64,000 nucleotides of DNA. Source: Firmicutes bacterium UBA2116 (lineage in GTDB: Bacteria > Bacillota > Clostridia > Tissierellales > Sedimentibacteraceae). Positions 33,867 through 42,368 of this stretch are shown one piece after another (within the stretch, counting starts at the first letter, position 1; each line of letters opens with the position of its first letter). The stretch lies in the NCBI GenBank assembly GCA_002331025.1, contig DCYG01000007.1, positions 147,385 to 211,384 of the forward strand, read 5' to 3'. A program made the position numbers and the translations under genes. The notes under the pieces are model-generated. The model was not told where the DNA came from. It was given only the letters and a program-made list of their open reading frames with translations, and did not search any database.

Positions 33867-35133
33867 TGTTTTATTTATAGCATTTGCATTATTCTTGCTG
33901 ATTGGATTACCTATTGCTGTAGCAATAGGCGGATCATCTTTTGTATTTGCATTGTTGGCAGAAATAAACCCTATTGTAGGTTTGCAAAAAATTGTTGCAG
34001 GAGTCGATAACACGGCTTTTCTCGCTATTCCTATGTTCATTTTGGCAGGAGATATTATGCAAGCAGGAAATTTATCAAAAAGATTAATCAATGTCGCAAA
34101 TAGTTTTATTGGACATATAAATGGAGGGCTTGCAGTAGTAACGGTATTAACCAGTATGTTTTTTGGGGCAATTTCCGGAAGCGCTATTGCTACAGCGGCA
34201 TCTATAGGCAAAATAATGCACTTTGAAATGGTCTCCAGAGGTTATGATGAAAGCTATTCGTCGGCATTAATTGCAGCAGCCAGTCCCTTGGGTATGTTGG
34301 TGCCCCCAAGCATACTTATGGTAGTAATAGGGGTGGTTAGTAAAACTTCTATAGCATCTCTGTTAATTGGAGGAATTGGTGCAGCGGTAGTTTATGCACT
34401 TGCACTTATCATATATGCGGTAATAATTGCCAAAAAACGGGGATATAGAGGTTCGGAAAAAGCATCAGCAAAAGAAAAATGGAATACATTTAAAGAGGCA
34501 ATATGGGCACTCGGAGCACCGGTAATTCTTTTAGGCGGTATCTTTTCAGGTATATTTACACCAACAGAGGCTGCGGTTGTTGCGGTTATTTATTGTATGA
34601 TTATTGCAATTTTTGTATACAAAGATGTAAAGTTTAAAGATCTTCCCGCAATTTTTCTGACTTCAGTCAAAACTACGGCTACTCTTATGTTTATTGTTGC
34701 ATGTGCTTCATTCTTTGGGTATATAATTGCATATACACAAGTATCGCAACATATGGTTAACTTTTTGATAAATAATATTTCTAATCCGACTTTATTGTTA
34801 TTAACCATCAATCTTTTCCTTATAATATTGGGCTGCTTTATGGAATCAATGGCGATTATAATTATAGTGGTTCCAATGATTTTGCCATTAGTATCATACA
34901 TGGGCTTGGATTATATACATTTTGGTGTTATGGTTCTGACTAACATAGCTATCGGAAATATTACACCTCCTTTAGGGGTATGCTTGTATACAGTATCAGG
35001 TGTCACTAATTTAAGTATTGAAAAAGTTGTTAGTGGAATAAAGATGCCAATTATTGCACTTGTCATCGCCTTGTTAATCATTACTTTTGTGCCGTCAGTA
35101 TCAACATTATTGCCGCAATTAATGATGAAATAA
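33859..35133 (+). CDS. dctM: TRAP transporter large permease (DctM family)
   Basis: 424 residues, about twelve transmembrane segments. Family blocks: LLIGLPIAVAIGGSSFVFAL at the N-terminus, FFGAISGSAIATAASIGKIM (the conserved GSA/G.A motif), AAASPLGMLVPPSI and the mirrored FMESMAIIIIVVPMILPL with IGNITPPLGVCLY in the C-terminal half. Couples solute import to sodium. RBS ATAGGAGGCATATTA lies within dctQ. Confidence 0.93.
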   Translation: MVSVLFIAFALFLLIGLPIAVAIGGSSFVFALLAEINPIVGLQKIVAGVDNTAFLAIPMFILAGDIMQAGNLSKRLINVANSFIGHINGGLAVVTVLTSMFFGAISGSAIATAASIGKIMHFEMVSRGYDESYSSALIAAASPLGMLVPPSILMVVIGVVSKTSIASLLIGGIGAAVVYALALIIYAVIIAKKRGYRGSEKASAKEKWNTFKEAIWALGAPVILLGGIFSGIFTPTEAAVVAVIYCMIIAIFVYKDVKFKDLPAIFLTSVKTTATLMFIVACASFFGYIIAYTQVSQHMVNFLINNISNPTLLLLTINLFLIILGCFMESMAIIIIVVPMILPLVSYMGLDYIHFGVMVLTNIAIGNITPPLGVCLYTVSGVTNLSIEKVVSGIKMPIIALVIALLIITFVPSVSTLLPQLMMK

Positions 35134-35179
35134 GTTATTTGTAGATGTGGACAAATTTAATATATAGCAGGAGATTATT

Positions 35180-36076
35180 ATGTATATAAAGACCTTTAAT
35201 CATTTAATGGAACTAGCGAAAGCAAAACAAGCAAAAAAAATTGCAGTTGCAGCTGCTGATGATATCGAAGTATTAGAAGTAATTGAAAGAGCTGAAAGCC
35301 TTAATTTAGCAGAATTTATTTTAGTTGGAGATTTCTCTAAAATTGAAAATATAAATAAAGAAAAAGGCTGGAACCTAAAATCGGAAGTAATAGATGAAAA
35401 AGATCATAATAAGGCAGCTGACAAGGCGGTGGACTTAGTAGTAAATGGACAAGCGGGAGCTCTTATGAAAGGTATGCTTCATTCATCGGTATTTTTAAAA
35501 GCAATATTAAATAAAGAAAAAGGATTAAATACTGGTAAGCACATAACTCAAATTTCAGTTTTAGAAAAAGACGACGAAGATGGGTTAAGATTAATTACGG
35601 ACTGTGCTATTACTGTAAATCCTGATTTATTAGGCAAAAAAGAAATATTAGAAAATGCTGTGGATTTAGCTCATAAATTAGGAATTGAAATACCTAAAGC
35701 AGCTATATTAGCGTCTATTGAAGTTGTAAATCCATCAATGCAAGATACTATTGATGCAGCAGTATTAAGCAAAATGGCAGACAGAGGTCAAATTAAAGGA
35801 TGTATAGTTGACGGACCATTCGCTTTCGATAATGCAGTATCAGTGGAAGCAGCTAAAGCTAAAGGAATATCAGGACCGGTTGCAGGTGATGCTGACATTA
35901 TTGTAGTTCCAAATCTTACGGTTGGAAATACTTTAACAAAATCAATAACATATGTAGCAAAGAAAACTGTAGTTGCAGCAACAGTAGGTGCAGCTGTACC
36001 TATTGTATTTACTTCTAGAACCGAGTCTGTTGAAGGTAAACTTCTTTCAATAGCATTAGCTTCTTATATATCATAA
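35180..36076 (+). CDS. ptb: Phosphate butyryltransferase / phosphate acyltransferase
   Basis: 298 residues, the single-domain length of Ptb. It converts acyl-CoA to acyl phosphate. Family features: AAADDIEVLEVIERAESLNLAEFILVGD, VNGQAGALMKGMLHSSVFLKAIL, the VVNPSMQDTIDAAVLSKM segment and CIVDGPFAFDNAVS with the GPFA.D motif, then ADIIVVPNLTVGNTL. RBS GCAGGAGATTATT. Directly upstream of buk; the pair yields one ATP per acyl-CoA. Confidence 0.92.
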   Translation: MYIKTFNHLMELAKAKQAKKIAVAAADDIEVLEVIERAESLNLAEFILVGDFSKIENINKEKGWNLKSEVIDEKDHNKAADKAVDLVVNGQAGALMKGMLHSSVFLKAILNKEKGLNTGKHITQISVLEKDDEDGLRLITDCAITVNPDLLGKKEILENAVDLAHKLGIEIPKAAILASIEVVNPSMQDTIDAAVLSKMADRGQIKGCIVDGPFAFDNAVSVEAAKAKGISGPVAGDADIIVVPNLTVGNTLTKSITYVAKKTVVAATVGAAVPIVFTSRTESVEGKLLSIALASYIS

Positions 36077-36104
36077 AAACTAACTTAATTAATGAGGTGT
36101 TAAT

Positions 36105-37166
36105 TTGTATAAAATATTAGCATTAAATTTAGGATCAACTTCCACAAAAGTTGCATATTACGAAGATGATATTTGCAAATTTAAGGAAAACATAGAACAT
36201 CCGGCATCAGAAATAAAAAAATTTTCAAATTTTTGGGAACAAGGTGAATATCGTACAAATATAGTTGAAAACTTTATGAAAGAATATAAAATATACAAAG
36301 ATTCTCTTGATGTTATAGTAAGCCGCGGGGGACATACAAGACCATTAGAAGGCGGAGTATATAGAGTAAATGAAGAAATGCTCCAACAACAGGCAAGTGG
36401 TGTATGGGGTAAGCACCCCTGTGATTTAGGTAGTAAAATTGCATATAGAATGTCTGAGAGATGCAAGGCAATGCCTTTAGTAGTTGATCCGCCTATAACA
36501 GACGAATTTGAGCCTGTAGCCAGATTATCAGGTCATCCCTTAATTGAAAGAAGAAGCAGTTTTCATGCGTTGAGTCATAAAGCAACAGCAAAAAGATATG
36601 CCAGAGAAAACGGTCTTAAATATGAAGATTTAAACTTAATAGTTGTTCATTTAGGTGGTGGAATATCAGTTGCTCCTCATAAAAAAGGGCGTATGATTGA
36701 TGGTGATAACGGATTAGACGGAGACGGAGCATTTTCGACAAATCGTACAGGAGCTTTACCTGTAGGTGATTTAGTAAAGCTATGCTTTTCCGGAAAATAC
36801 ACATGCAATGAAATATTTAAAATGCTTAACGGAAATGGTGGTTTAATGGCCTATTTAGGTACAGCTGATTGCCGAGAAATAGAAAAAAATGCTGAAACTG
36901 ATGAAAAGGCAAGATTATGTTTAGATGCTATGATATATCAGGTATGCAAACAAATTGGAGCTATGGCTTCTGTTCTTCGCGGAGAAGTTGATCAAATACT
37001 AATAACAGGCGGCATAGCGCATTCTAATACTATTGTGCAAAAAATTAAAGACAGCATAGGCTTCATATCGCCAATAACAGTTTATCCCGGTGAAAATGAA
37101 ATGGAGTCATTGGCTAGAGGAGCTTTAGCAGGACTTCGAGGAGAAGAAAAAATTAAGTTTATTTAA
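36105..37166 (+). CDS. buk: Butyrate kinase family
   Basis: 353 residues, typical Buk length. ILALNLGSTSTKVAYYEDD (phosphate 1 motif), SRGGHTRPLEGGVYRVN, ARLSGHPLIERRSSFHALSHKATAKRYA, VVHLGGGISVAPHKKGRMID and ILITGGIAHSN (adenosine motif) are all present. It transfers phosphate from an acyl phosphate to ADP. The start codon is TTG at 36105, eight bases after GAGGTG. Together with Ptb completes substrate-level phosphorylation after the oxoacid oxidoreductase. Substrates may include isobutyrate, isovalerate or butyrate. Confidence 0.92.
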   Translation: MYKILALNLGSTSTKVAYYEDDICKFKENIEHPASEIKKFSNFWEQGEYRTNIVENFMKEYKIYKDSLDVIVSRGGHTRPLEGGVYRVNEEMLQQQASGVWGKHPCDLGSKIAYRMSERCKAMPLVVDPPITDEFEPVARLSGHPLIERRSSFHALSHKATAKRYARENGLKYEDLNLIVVHLGGGISVAPHKKGRMIDGDNGLDGDGAFSTNRTGALPVGDLVKLCFSGKYTCNEIFKMLNGNGGLMAYLGTADCREIEKNAETDEKARLCLDAMIYQVCKQIGAMASVLRGEVDQILITGGIAHSNTIVQKIKDSIGFISPITVYPGENEMESLARGALAGLRGEEKIKFI

Positions 37167-37173
37167 ATATGTG

Positions 37174-37200
37174 AAAGGGGGCTATGGCTCCCTTGTTTTA
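37174..37200 (+). terminator. Terminator after buk
   Basis: AAGGGGGC-TAT-GGCTCCCTT then GTTTTAAAA. Partial termination is possible since the DASS transporter starts 36 bases later. Confidence 0.75.
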
Positions 37201-37235
37201 AAATTAAATAATTAAGTTTATGGAAGGATTCGTTT

Positions 37236-38606
37236 ATGTATAGCAATAAAAGACTATTTGGCTTAATATTAGGTATTGTGTCAGCAGCAATTATTTATAT
37301 ACTGCCGTTAGAGGGATTGTCCTATAAAGGGAAAATGTGTATGGCATTAACACTTATGACGGTTGTGTTTTGGGCATTTGAAATTGTTCAATCAGGATTT
37401 TCATCAGGAATTTATTTAGTATTGCTGATAATATTTAAGGTTGCAGAACCAGAAATTGTTTTTTCTCCATGGATTGGAAGTACAATGTACTTAGTTATAG
37501 GAGCATATTTAATTGCTTCATCAGTTAAAAGTACCGGTTTAGGAGAAAGAATAGCATATATGTTTATATTAAAATTTGTTTATTCATATAAAAGCATAAT
37601 TATATCAACATTCATTTTGACAGGTATATTAAGTATAATAATCCCCCATCCTTGGGCGAGGTCCTTTTTAATAATGTCAGTTATGTCAGTTGTTATAAAA
37701 AGTGCTGATATTCCGAAAGAGGATTCAATAAAGATAGGATTTTCTGTTTTTGCAGCATCCGTTCCGGTATCTATGATTTTTTTAACCGGAGATAGTGTAA
37801 TTAATTCTCTTGCGGTTCAAGCTTCAGGAAGTTCAATAAGCTGGATTCAATGGTTTGTTTACATGGGACCTCCAAATATAGTTGCAAGTATTTTAACTTG
37901 TATATTAATACTTGTTTTATTTAAGCCTACAAAGGAAGTAAACATAAATAAAGAAGAAATAAAAGAAAAGTTAAATGCATTAGGCTCTATTTCAAGTTTA
38001 GAAAAAAAAACTATAACATGGCTAACAATTGCAGTTGTGCTATGGCTGACAGATTCAATACATGGAATTAATATCGGATGGATTACATTGTTTATTTCAA
38101 TGTTAATGAGTTTTCCTGTAATAGGAGAAATATTATCTCCAAAACATTGGGGAGAAGTTCCGGTACATGTTTTACTTTTCTTAACTGCTGCTATGACAAT
38201 TGGTAAGGTTGGAGCGGTTACAGGTATGAATAATTGGATTGTAGAAAATATTCTTCCGTCATCGATTACTTCAAATCTATATGTTTTAATAATAGTAATA
38301 TCCGTAGGAATTCATATGGTTGTAGGGAGTGTAATAGCAGTCATGGGTATAGCAATACCAGCGCTGTTAATATTCACAGAACAGTTAGAAATAAGTTCAG
38401 TAGCTATAACCTTGATGGTATATACATCAATAGGAATACATTATATATTACCATTTCATCATTTAAATATATTGGTTGGTCAAGGTGAGGAAAATGGAAT
38501 GTATGGTCAAAAGGAAGTTATGCGTCTCGGAATACCATTAACTGTTGTAGTGTTTATAATAGTTCTATTAGAAGTACCATATTGGAAAATAATTGGTTTA
38601 TTATAG
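37236..38606 (+). CDS. DASS/SLC13-type anion:sodium symporter
   Basis: 456 residues, 11-12 transmembrane helices. Related to the CitT/SdcS family: internal repeat with MYLVIGAYLIASSVKSTGLGERIAY, AASVPVSMIFLTGDSVINSL (the SNT/GDS-like site) and the matched second half HVLLFLTAAMTIGKVGAVTGM, then HMVVGSVIAVMGIAIPALL and GIHYILPFHHLNILVGQGEENGMYG. The usual SNT motif is not exact, so substrate is uncertain; a carboxylate is likely. RBS ATGGAAGGATTCG. Placed after buk; it may export the acid product or import the substrate alternative to the TRAP system. Confidence 0.82.
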   Translation: MYSNKRLFGLILGIVSAAIIYILPLEGLSYKGKMCMALTLMTVVFWAFEIVQSGFSSGIYLVLLIIFKVAEPEIVFSPWIGSTMYLVIGAYLIASSVKSTGLGERIAYMFILKFVYSYKSIIISTFILTGILSIIIPHPWARSFLIMSVMSVVIKSADIPKEDSIKIGFSVFAASVPVSMIFLTGDSVINSLAVQASGSSISWIQWFVYMGPPNIVASILTCILILVLFKPTKEVNINKEEIKEKLNALGSISSLEKKTITWLTIAVVLWLTDSIHGINIGWITLFISMLMSFPVIGEILSPKHWGEVPVHVLLFLTAAMTIGKVGAVTGMNNWIVENILPSSITSNLYVLIIVISVGIHMVVGSVIAVMGIAIPALLIFTEQLEISSVAITLMVYTSIGIHYILPFHHLNILVGQGEENGMYGQKEVMRLGIPLTVVVFIIVLLEVPYWKIIGLL

Positions 38607-38635
38607 AAATAAAGACAAGAGAAATGAATAGTTAA

Positions 38636-38703
38636 AGGAGATTCTTTAATACATTCAGCATGGTGTGTCATTCTTAAGCATAGTGTAAGAATCTCCTCTT
38701 TTA
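38636..38703 (+). terminator. Long terminator hairpin (family B related)
   Basis: AGGAGATTCTT and AAGAATCTCCT arms 40 bases apart, followed by CTTTTATTTT. The interior has TGTGTCATTCTTAAGCATAGTGTAAG, akin to family B repeats. Ends the operon. Confidence 0.7.
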
Positions 38704-38751
38704 TTTTAGCTTTTATTCATTATTATATTCAGATTTTGGTGATTATTGTTT

Positions 38752-38773
38752 AAGTGTTCAGGCATTAACACTT
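38752..38773 (+). promoter_or_regulatory. Candidate IclR operator upstream of its own gene
   Basis: AAGTGTTcaggcattAACACTT: perfect 7-bp arms with an 8-base spacer, ~95 bases before the IclR start. A TATAAT-like hexamer follows at 38822-38827. Autoregulation is inferred. Confidence 0.45.
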
Positions 38774-38867
38774 TAATGAATTAGAGAGATAAAATTAATG
38801 TTTTATTATTATTTATTTATGATATAATTATATCATAATATGAAAAGACATTTGGAAGGATATAACA

Positions 38868-39656
38868 ATGAAATTGGATGAAAATTTGGAAAAAGATGAA
38901 AAATATCTACTTACTTCATTATCTAAAGCTTTAGAAATTTTAGATTTGCTTAGCAAATATGATGGACTTAGAGCTATTGATATAAGTAATAAGTTAAATC
39001 TTAATAATACAAGTACCTTTAAAATGCTTTATACATTAGAAAAGAGCAAGTATATCAAAAAAACTGAAGACGGAAAGTATAAATTAGGTATAAAGTTTAT
39101 TACATTCGGTTCTTTAACAATGGAAAGAAACAATTTAACTGATGTTTCCAGACCTTTTTTGCAAGAATTGAGAGATAAATGCAATGAAACAGTACATTTA
39201 AGTATTTTAGATAATGATCTTAATGTGATTTTTTTAGTCAAGGAAGCAAGTACTGCTTCTGTTCAGATGGCTTCTAAAGTTGGAGCGAAGATGCCTTTTT
39301 ATATAACTGCTCTGGGGAAGGTATTAGTTGCATATAATTTAGATGAAAAGATGGAAGAAGAAGTTAAATCTTATAGTTTAAAAAAATATACTGATAATAC
39401 AATAACCAATTACGATAGCCTGTTCCGTAGACTTGAGAAAACAAGAGAACAGGGATATGGAGAAGATTATGAAGAAAATGAAGAAGGATTAATAAGTTAT
39501 GCTGCTCCTGTTATTAATTATAAAGGAAAAACAATAGCAGCCATTAGTGTTTCCGGTCCATCATACAGAATGAAAAATAACAAGGAGATCCTAATAGAAT
39601 TAATAAGAAATACTGCTATTAAAATATCAGAGACTTTAGGATATAATTATTTATAA
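38868..39656 (+). CDS. IclR family transcriptional regulator
   Basis: 262 residues. N-terminal winged helix (SLSKALEILDLLSKYDGLRAIDISNKLNLNNTSTFKMLYTLEKSKYIKKTEDGKYKLG) and a C-terminal GAF-like effector domain (GAKMPFYITALGKVLVA, EDYEENEEGLISYAAPVINYKGKTIAAISVSGPSYRM). IclR regulators of aromatic and organic acid catabolism bind the pathway substrate. It stands at the end of the oxoacid cluster and probably controls the promoter at 29116. RBS TTGGAAGGATATAAC. Confidence 0.92.
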   Translation: MKLDENLEKDEKYLLTSLSKALEILDLLSKYDGLRAIDISNKLNLNNTSTFKMLYTLEKSKYIKKTEDGKYKLGIKFITFGSLTMERNNLTDVSRPFLQELRDKCNETVHLSILDNDLNVIFLVKEASTASVQMASKVGAKMPFYITALGKVLVAYNLDEKMEEEVKSYSLKKYTDNTITNYDSLFRRLEKTREQGYGEDYEENEEGLISYAAPVINYKGKTIAAISVSGPSYRMKNNKEILIELIRNTAIKISETLGYNYL

Positions 39657-39779
39657 AAAATCCCTCAAATTATCGTAAATGGCTTTAATATTAAATAAGC
39701 TTTTCTAAATTCTTTACTTTTACCGTGAGGCAAATATTTAAATTTAATTTTTATAAAGGGTTTATTATTTAGATGTTAT

Positions 39780-41111
39780 TTATATAATATGCCGCCTTCT
39801 CCACAATACATAAGCTATGGGAAGGGTTAATATTTCTGCAACCGGTACGGATATCCATATACCGTTATCTCCTAAAAGCATAGGTAATACTATTAATAAT
39901 GGAAGAAGTAAAAGTAAACACCTGCATAAGGATATAACCACAGATTCCTTCCAATGCCCTATAGATTGCATATATGATGCTAAAAGAATGTTCACACCGG
40001 ATACAAACAAAGCCGGGAAATAATAAATAGTTGCAGTAGCAGCCGCTTCAACAAGCCCAATATCATTATCAGCAAATATATTCACCGGAATTTCAGGATA
40101 CTTAAATAATAGTAAGTATGCTATTATTCCAATTGCTGAAGATATACACAAGCTGATTTTTAAAATTGTTCGTATATTGCTTTTTTCATTGGCTCCATGG
40201 TAAAAGCTTATTAGTGGCTGTGAGCCTTCTGCTATACCTAAAAATACCGATAAGACTATTAAAGCTATATATCCAACTATTCCAAATGCTGCAAAGCCCA
40301 GAGCACCCATGTGTATTCCTATTGAAATATTAACGCACAGTGTTGTTATGCCAAGTGCAAATTCCATAATAAATGAAGGTATTCCCTTCAAAAGTATTTC
40401 ATAGACAACTTTTAAATCTATTTTTATCTTTTCAAGATATAAATTGCCCTTTTTCAACATAAAATGAGACAGCATTATTATTATACTAAATACCGGACCC
40501 AGACCTGTAGCAACTGCAGCACCCCCAATACCCATCTTTAAAGGTCCCATGAAATACCAGTCTAAAAACACATTAGACAGTGCGCCGACAATCTGAGCAG
40601 TCATTGCAAGCCTTGGCTGAGAATCATTTCTAAGCCAGGTGCACATGGCGTAGCTGAACATAAAGGCAGGAGAAAATGCAAAAAAATATGACAAATATTC
40701 GACTACCAAATCCATTATATCCGGAGTGGCTCCTAACATCCTTGCGATGGGATTTATAAATATCAAACTGATTGCTGCTATCAGTACAGAAGATATGGCC
40801 AGCAATCTGACAGATATATTAAAAATACCTCTTGCTTTTTTGTGCTCTCCTCTGCCGTTTTTAGCTGAAATCAGCACACCTGCCCCCACTGATACAAGCA
40901 TACTTAAGGAAAGTAATATTTCTACGACGGGCACACCGACAGTTACTGCTGCCAAAGGCTCTCTTCCGAGCATTCTTGCCACAAAAATTCCGTCAACTAC
41001 GATGTATAACGAGTTAAAAATTAGCCCTGCTATTCCGGGTATAATGTAGGACAATAATTGCCTTAATATGCTTATTGACGGTTTTTTGGCTGCTGACTTA
41101 ATGTTTTTCAT
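39780..41111 (-). CDS. MATE family multidrug efflux transporter
   Basis: 443 residues, twelve transmembrane helices in two bundles. Starts ISILRQLLSYIIPGIAGLIFNSLYIVVDGIFVARMLGREPLAAVTVGVPV, the typical MATE N-terminus of the MepA-like group. Sodium- or proton-driven export of organic cations. The frame opens at 41156, but GGGAGGATCAGT places the start at the ATG at 41111. A terminator hairpin lies directly upstream in the leader, so expression is controlled by attenuation, plausibly by a guanidine-IV riboswitch. Confidence 0.9.
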   Translation of the reverse strand: MKNIKSAAKKPSISILRQLLSYIIPGIAGLIFNSLYIVVDGIFVARMLGREPLAAVTVGVPVVEILLSLSMLVSVGAGVLISAKNGRGEHKKARGIFNISVRLLAISSVLIAAISLIFINPIARMLGATPDIMDLVVEYLSYFFAFSPAFMFSYAMCTWLRNDSQPRLAMTAQIVGALSNVFLDWYFMGPLKMGIGGAAVATGLGPVFSIIIMLSHFMLKKGNLYLEKIKIDLKVVYEILLKGIPSFIMEFALGITTLCVNISIGIHMGALGFAAFGIVGYIALIVLSVFLGIAEGSQPLISFYHGANEKSNIRTILKISLCISSAIGIIAYLLLFKYPEIPVNIFADNDIGLVEAAATATIYYFPALFVSGVNILLASYMQSIGHWKESVVISLCRCLLLLLPLLIVLPMLLGDNGIWISVPVAEILTLPIAYVLWRRRHII

Positions 41112-41130
41112 ACTGATCCTCCCAAGATAA

Positions 41131-41226
41131 AAATAAAAACGGCAGACCTGATGCAACCTCAGGCCTACCGTTGCGATTTTGTTTTCTCATTTTAAAGATA
41201 TATTATTCTCCGGCGAGCATAATATA
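41131..41226 (-). promoter_or_regulatory. Attenuator leader of the MATE gene, candidate guanidine-IV (mepA) riboswitch
   Basis: On the minus strand, hairpin one (41226-41199) has an 8-bp stem TATATTAT/ATAATATA capped by GCTCGCCGGAGA. After ~26 bases comes terminator hairpin two (41172-41138), AACGGTAGGCCTGA... / TCAGGTCTGCCGTT, followed by TTTTATTTTTA. The ribosome site and ATG follow within 25 bases. A conserved first hairpin plus terminator directly before a MepA-type MATE gene in Clostridia is the context of the guanidine-IV class. The assignment rests on layout and memory of the motif, not a covariance search. Confidence 0.5.
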
Positions 41227-41255
41227 ATGAGATGTATTCACTTTATATTGACCAC

Positions 41256-41284
41256 ATGGTATCAAAGCAGAATATTTTTGTCAA
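41256..41284 (-). promoter_or_regulatory. Promoter of the MATE transcript
   Basis: Minus strand TTGACA (41284-41279), 17-base spacer, TACCAT (41261-41256). Start near 41249 gives a ~138-base leader containing the attenuator. Confidence 0.55.
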
Positions 41285-41382
41285 GATTATAATCAAAATT
41301 TCTTTTTAGTTTGTTTTTAGTTCTTTTTCTTTTCGTAAATTTCTTTTTCTTTTTAGTTTTTAGTATAAACTTCAAAAAGCCA

Positions 41383-41412
41383 TTGACATATACCTGTTTT
41401 TTAGGATATAAT
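41383..41412 (+). promoter_or_regulatory. Promoter of tRNA-Ser
   Basis: Consensus TTGACA (41383-41388) and TATAAT (41407-41412) with an 18-base spacer, 22 bases before the tRNA. Confidence 0.8.
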
Positions 41413-41434
41413 AACATCTGCTGTAAAGCATTTT

Positions 41435-41521
41435 GGAGAGTTGTCCGAGTGGTTGAAGGAGCACGCCTGGAAAGCGTGTGTACGGGAAACTGTATCGAGG
41501 GTTCGAATCCCTCATTCTCCG
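41435..41521 (+). tRNA. tRNA-Ser (anticodon GGA)
   Basis: 87 bases: acceptor GGAGAGT paired with ATTCTCC plus discriminator G, D-arm with GAGTGGTTGAAGG, anticodon stem CACGC/GCGTG with loop CTGGAAA (anticodon GGA), a long variable arm (TACGGGAAACTGTA) as required for serine, and T-loop GGGTTCGAATCCC. CCA is not encoded, consistent with the CCA-adding enzyme at 47168-48391. Own promoter and terminator. Confidence 0.96.
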
Positions 41522-41528
41522 TCAGGTT

Positions 41529-41577
41529 ATCAAGCTGAAACAGATGCAGAACTGCTTCTGTTTCAGCTTGATTTTTT
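41529..41577 (+). terminator. Terminator of tRNA-Ser
   Basis: ATCAAGCTGAAACAGA and TCTGTTTCAGCTTGAT, 16-bp arms, then TTTTTT. Confidence 0.9.
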
Positions 41578-41653
41578 ATACTATACTTTAAATAATACAG
41601 AGCGAAAAGCTATTTCATTTTACATGATTTATATAACAGAAGGGACTGCAAAA

Positions 41654-42169
41654 ATGGAGATTAAACTCGTTTTACCGTCTATTGATTACAAAGAAAAGCT
41701 TTTTAGATACAAGGCAGATTTTATTAAAAATGGTGACAGCATGGATGGGAGTGCAGGGCTGGAAGATGCACTTACATTTGAAGAATGGTATGCCGTATGG
41801 AAAGATAACTTGTCAGAATCAACTGTGCGTGATGGCTTAGTCCCGGCAACTACATTCTTGGCAGTTGATGAGAAGGATGATTTAGTCGGAATGATTGATA
41901 TTAGGCACAGATTAAATGATTATTTAATGAATTTTGGCGGTCACATTGGATATAGCGTTATAAAATCGCAAAGACAAAAAGGTATTGCAACAAAAATGTT
42001 GGCACTTGCATTAGAGCAATGCAGGGAACTTGGAATATTTAAGGTTCTCGTTACTTGTGATAAGCAAAATATTGCTTCTGCCAAAACGATCCAGAATAAT
42101 GGTGGAATTTTAGAAAATGAAATTCCTGAAATGGAAAGTATTACGCAACGATACTGGATTACCTTGTAG
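41654..42169 (+). CDS. GNAT family N-acetyltransferase
   Basis: 171 residues. GNAT core: TTFLAVDEKDDLVGMIDIRHRLNDYL, then GGHIGYSVIKSQRQKGIATKMLALALEQ, where RQKGIATKM is the acetyl-CoA pyrophosphate loop (Q/R-x-x-G-x-G/A), then VTCDKQNIASAKTIQNNGGILEN. The long open frame extends upstream into the tRNA gene and its terminator and is spurious; AGAAGGGACTGC precedes the ATG at 41654. Substrate unknown. Confidence 0.9.
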   Translation: MEIKLVLPSIDYKEKLFRYKADFIKNGDSMDGSAGLEDALTFEEWYAVWKDNLSESTVRDGLVPATTFLAVDEKDDLVGMIDIRHRLNDYLMNFGGHIGYSVIKSQRQKGIATKMLALALEQCRELGIFKVLVTCDKQNIASAKTIQNNGGILENEIPEMESITQRYWITL

Positions 42170-42257
42170 TCATATCTTGCAGCAGGCAACTTTATCTGGA
42201 AAGTTTCAAAGCTGAAGAGAATAAGCGCTGTATCTATTTTACCTAATGACACATATT

Positions 42258-42297
42258 AAGACGTAGTTTTTATAAAAAGAAAACTATGTCTTTTTTA
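42258..42297 (+). terminator. Terminator after the GNAT gene
   Basis: AAGACGTAGTTTT and AAAACTATGTCTT arms, then TTTTT. The 42170-42257 stretch holds nothing else recognisable. Confidence 0.8.
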
Positions 42298-42368
42298 ATG
42301 TGGTAAAATATGTTATTATTGATTCAAAATTTATTACTCGTATAAATGCGCGAAGGAGGATATGATAC

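Noticed and set aside
41311..41653. Open frames running through the tRNA-Ser gene and its terminator into the GNAT gene
   Set aside because: They overlap a perfect tRNA and terminator and lack ribosome sites; the GNAT protein starts at 41654.
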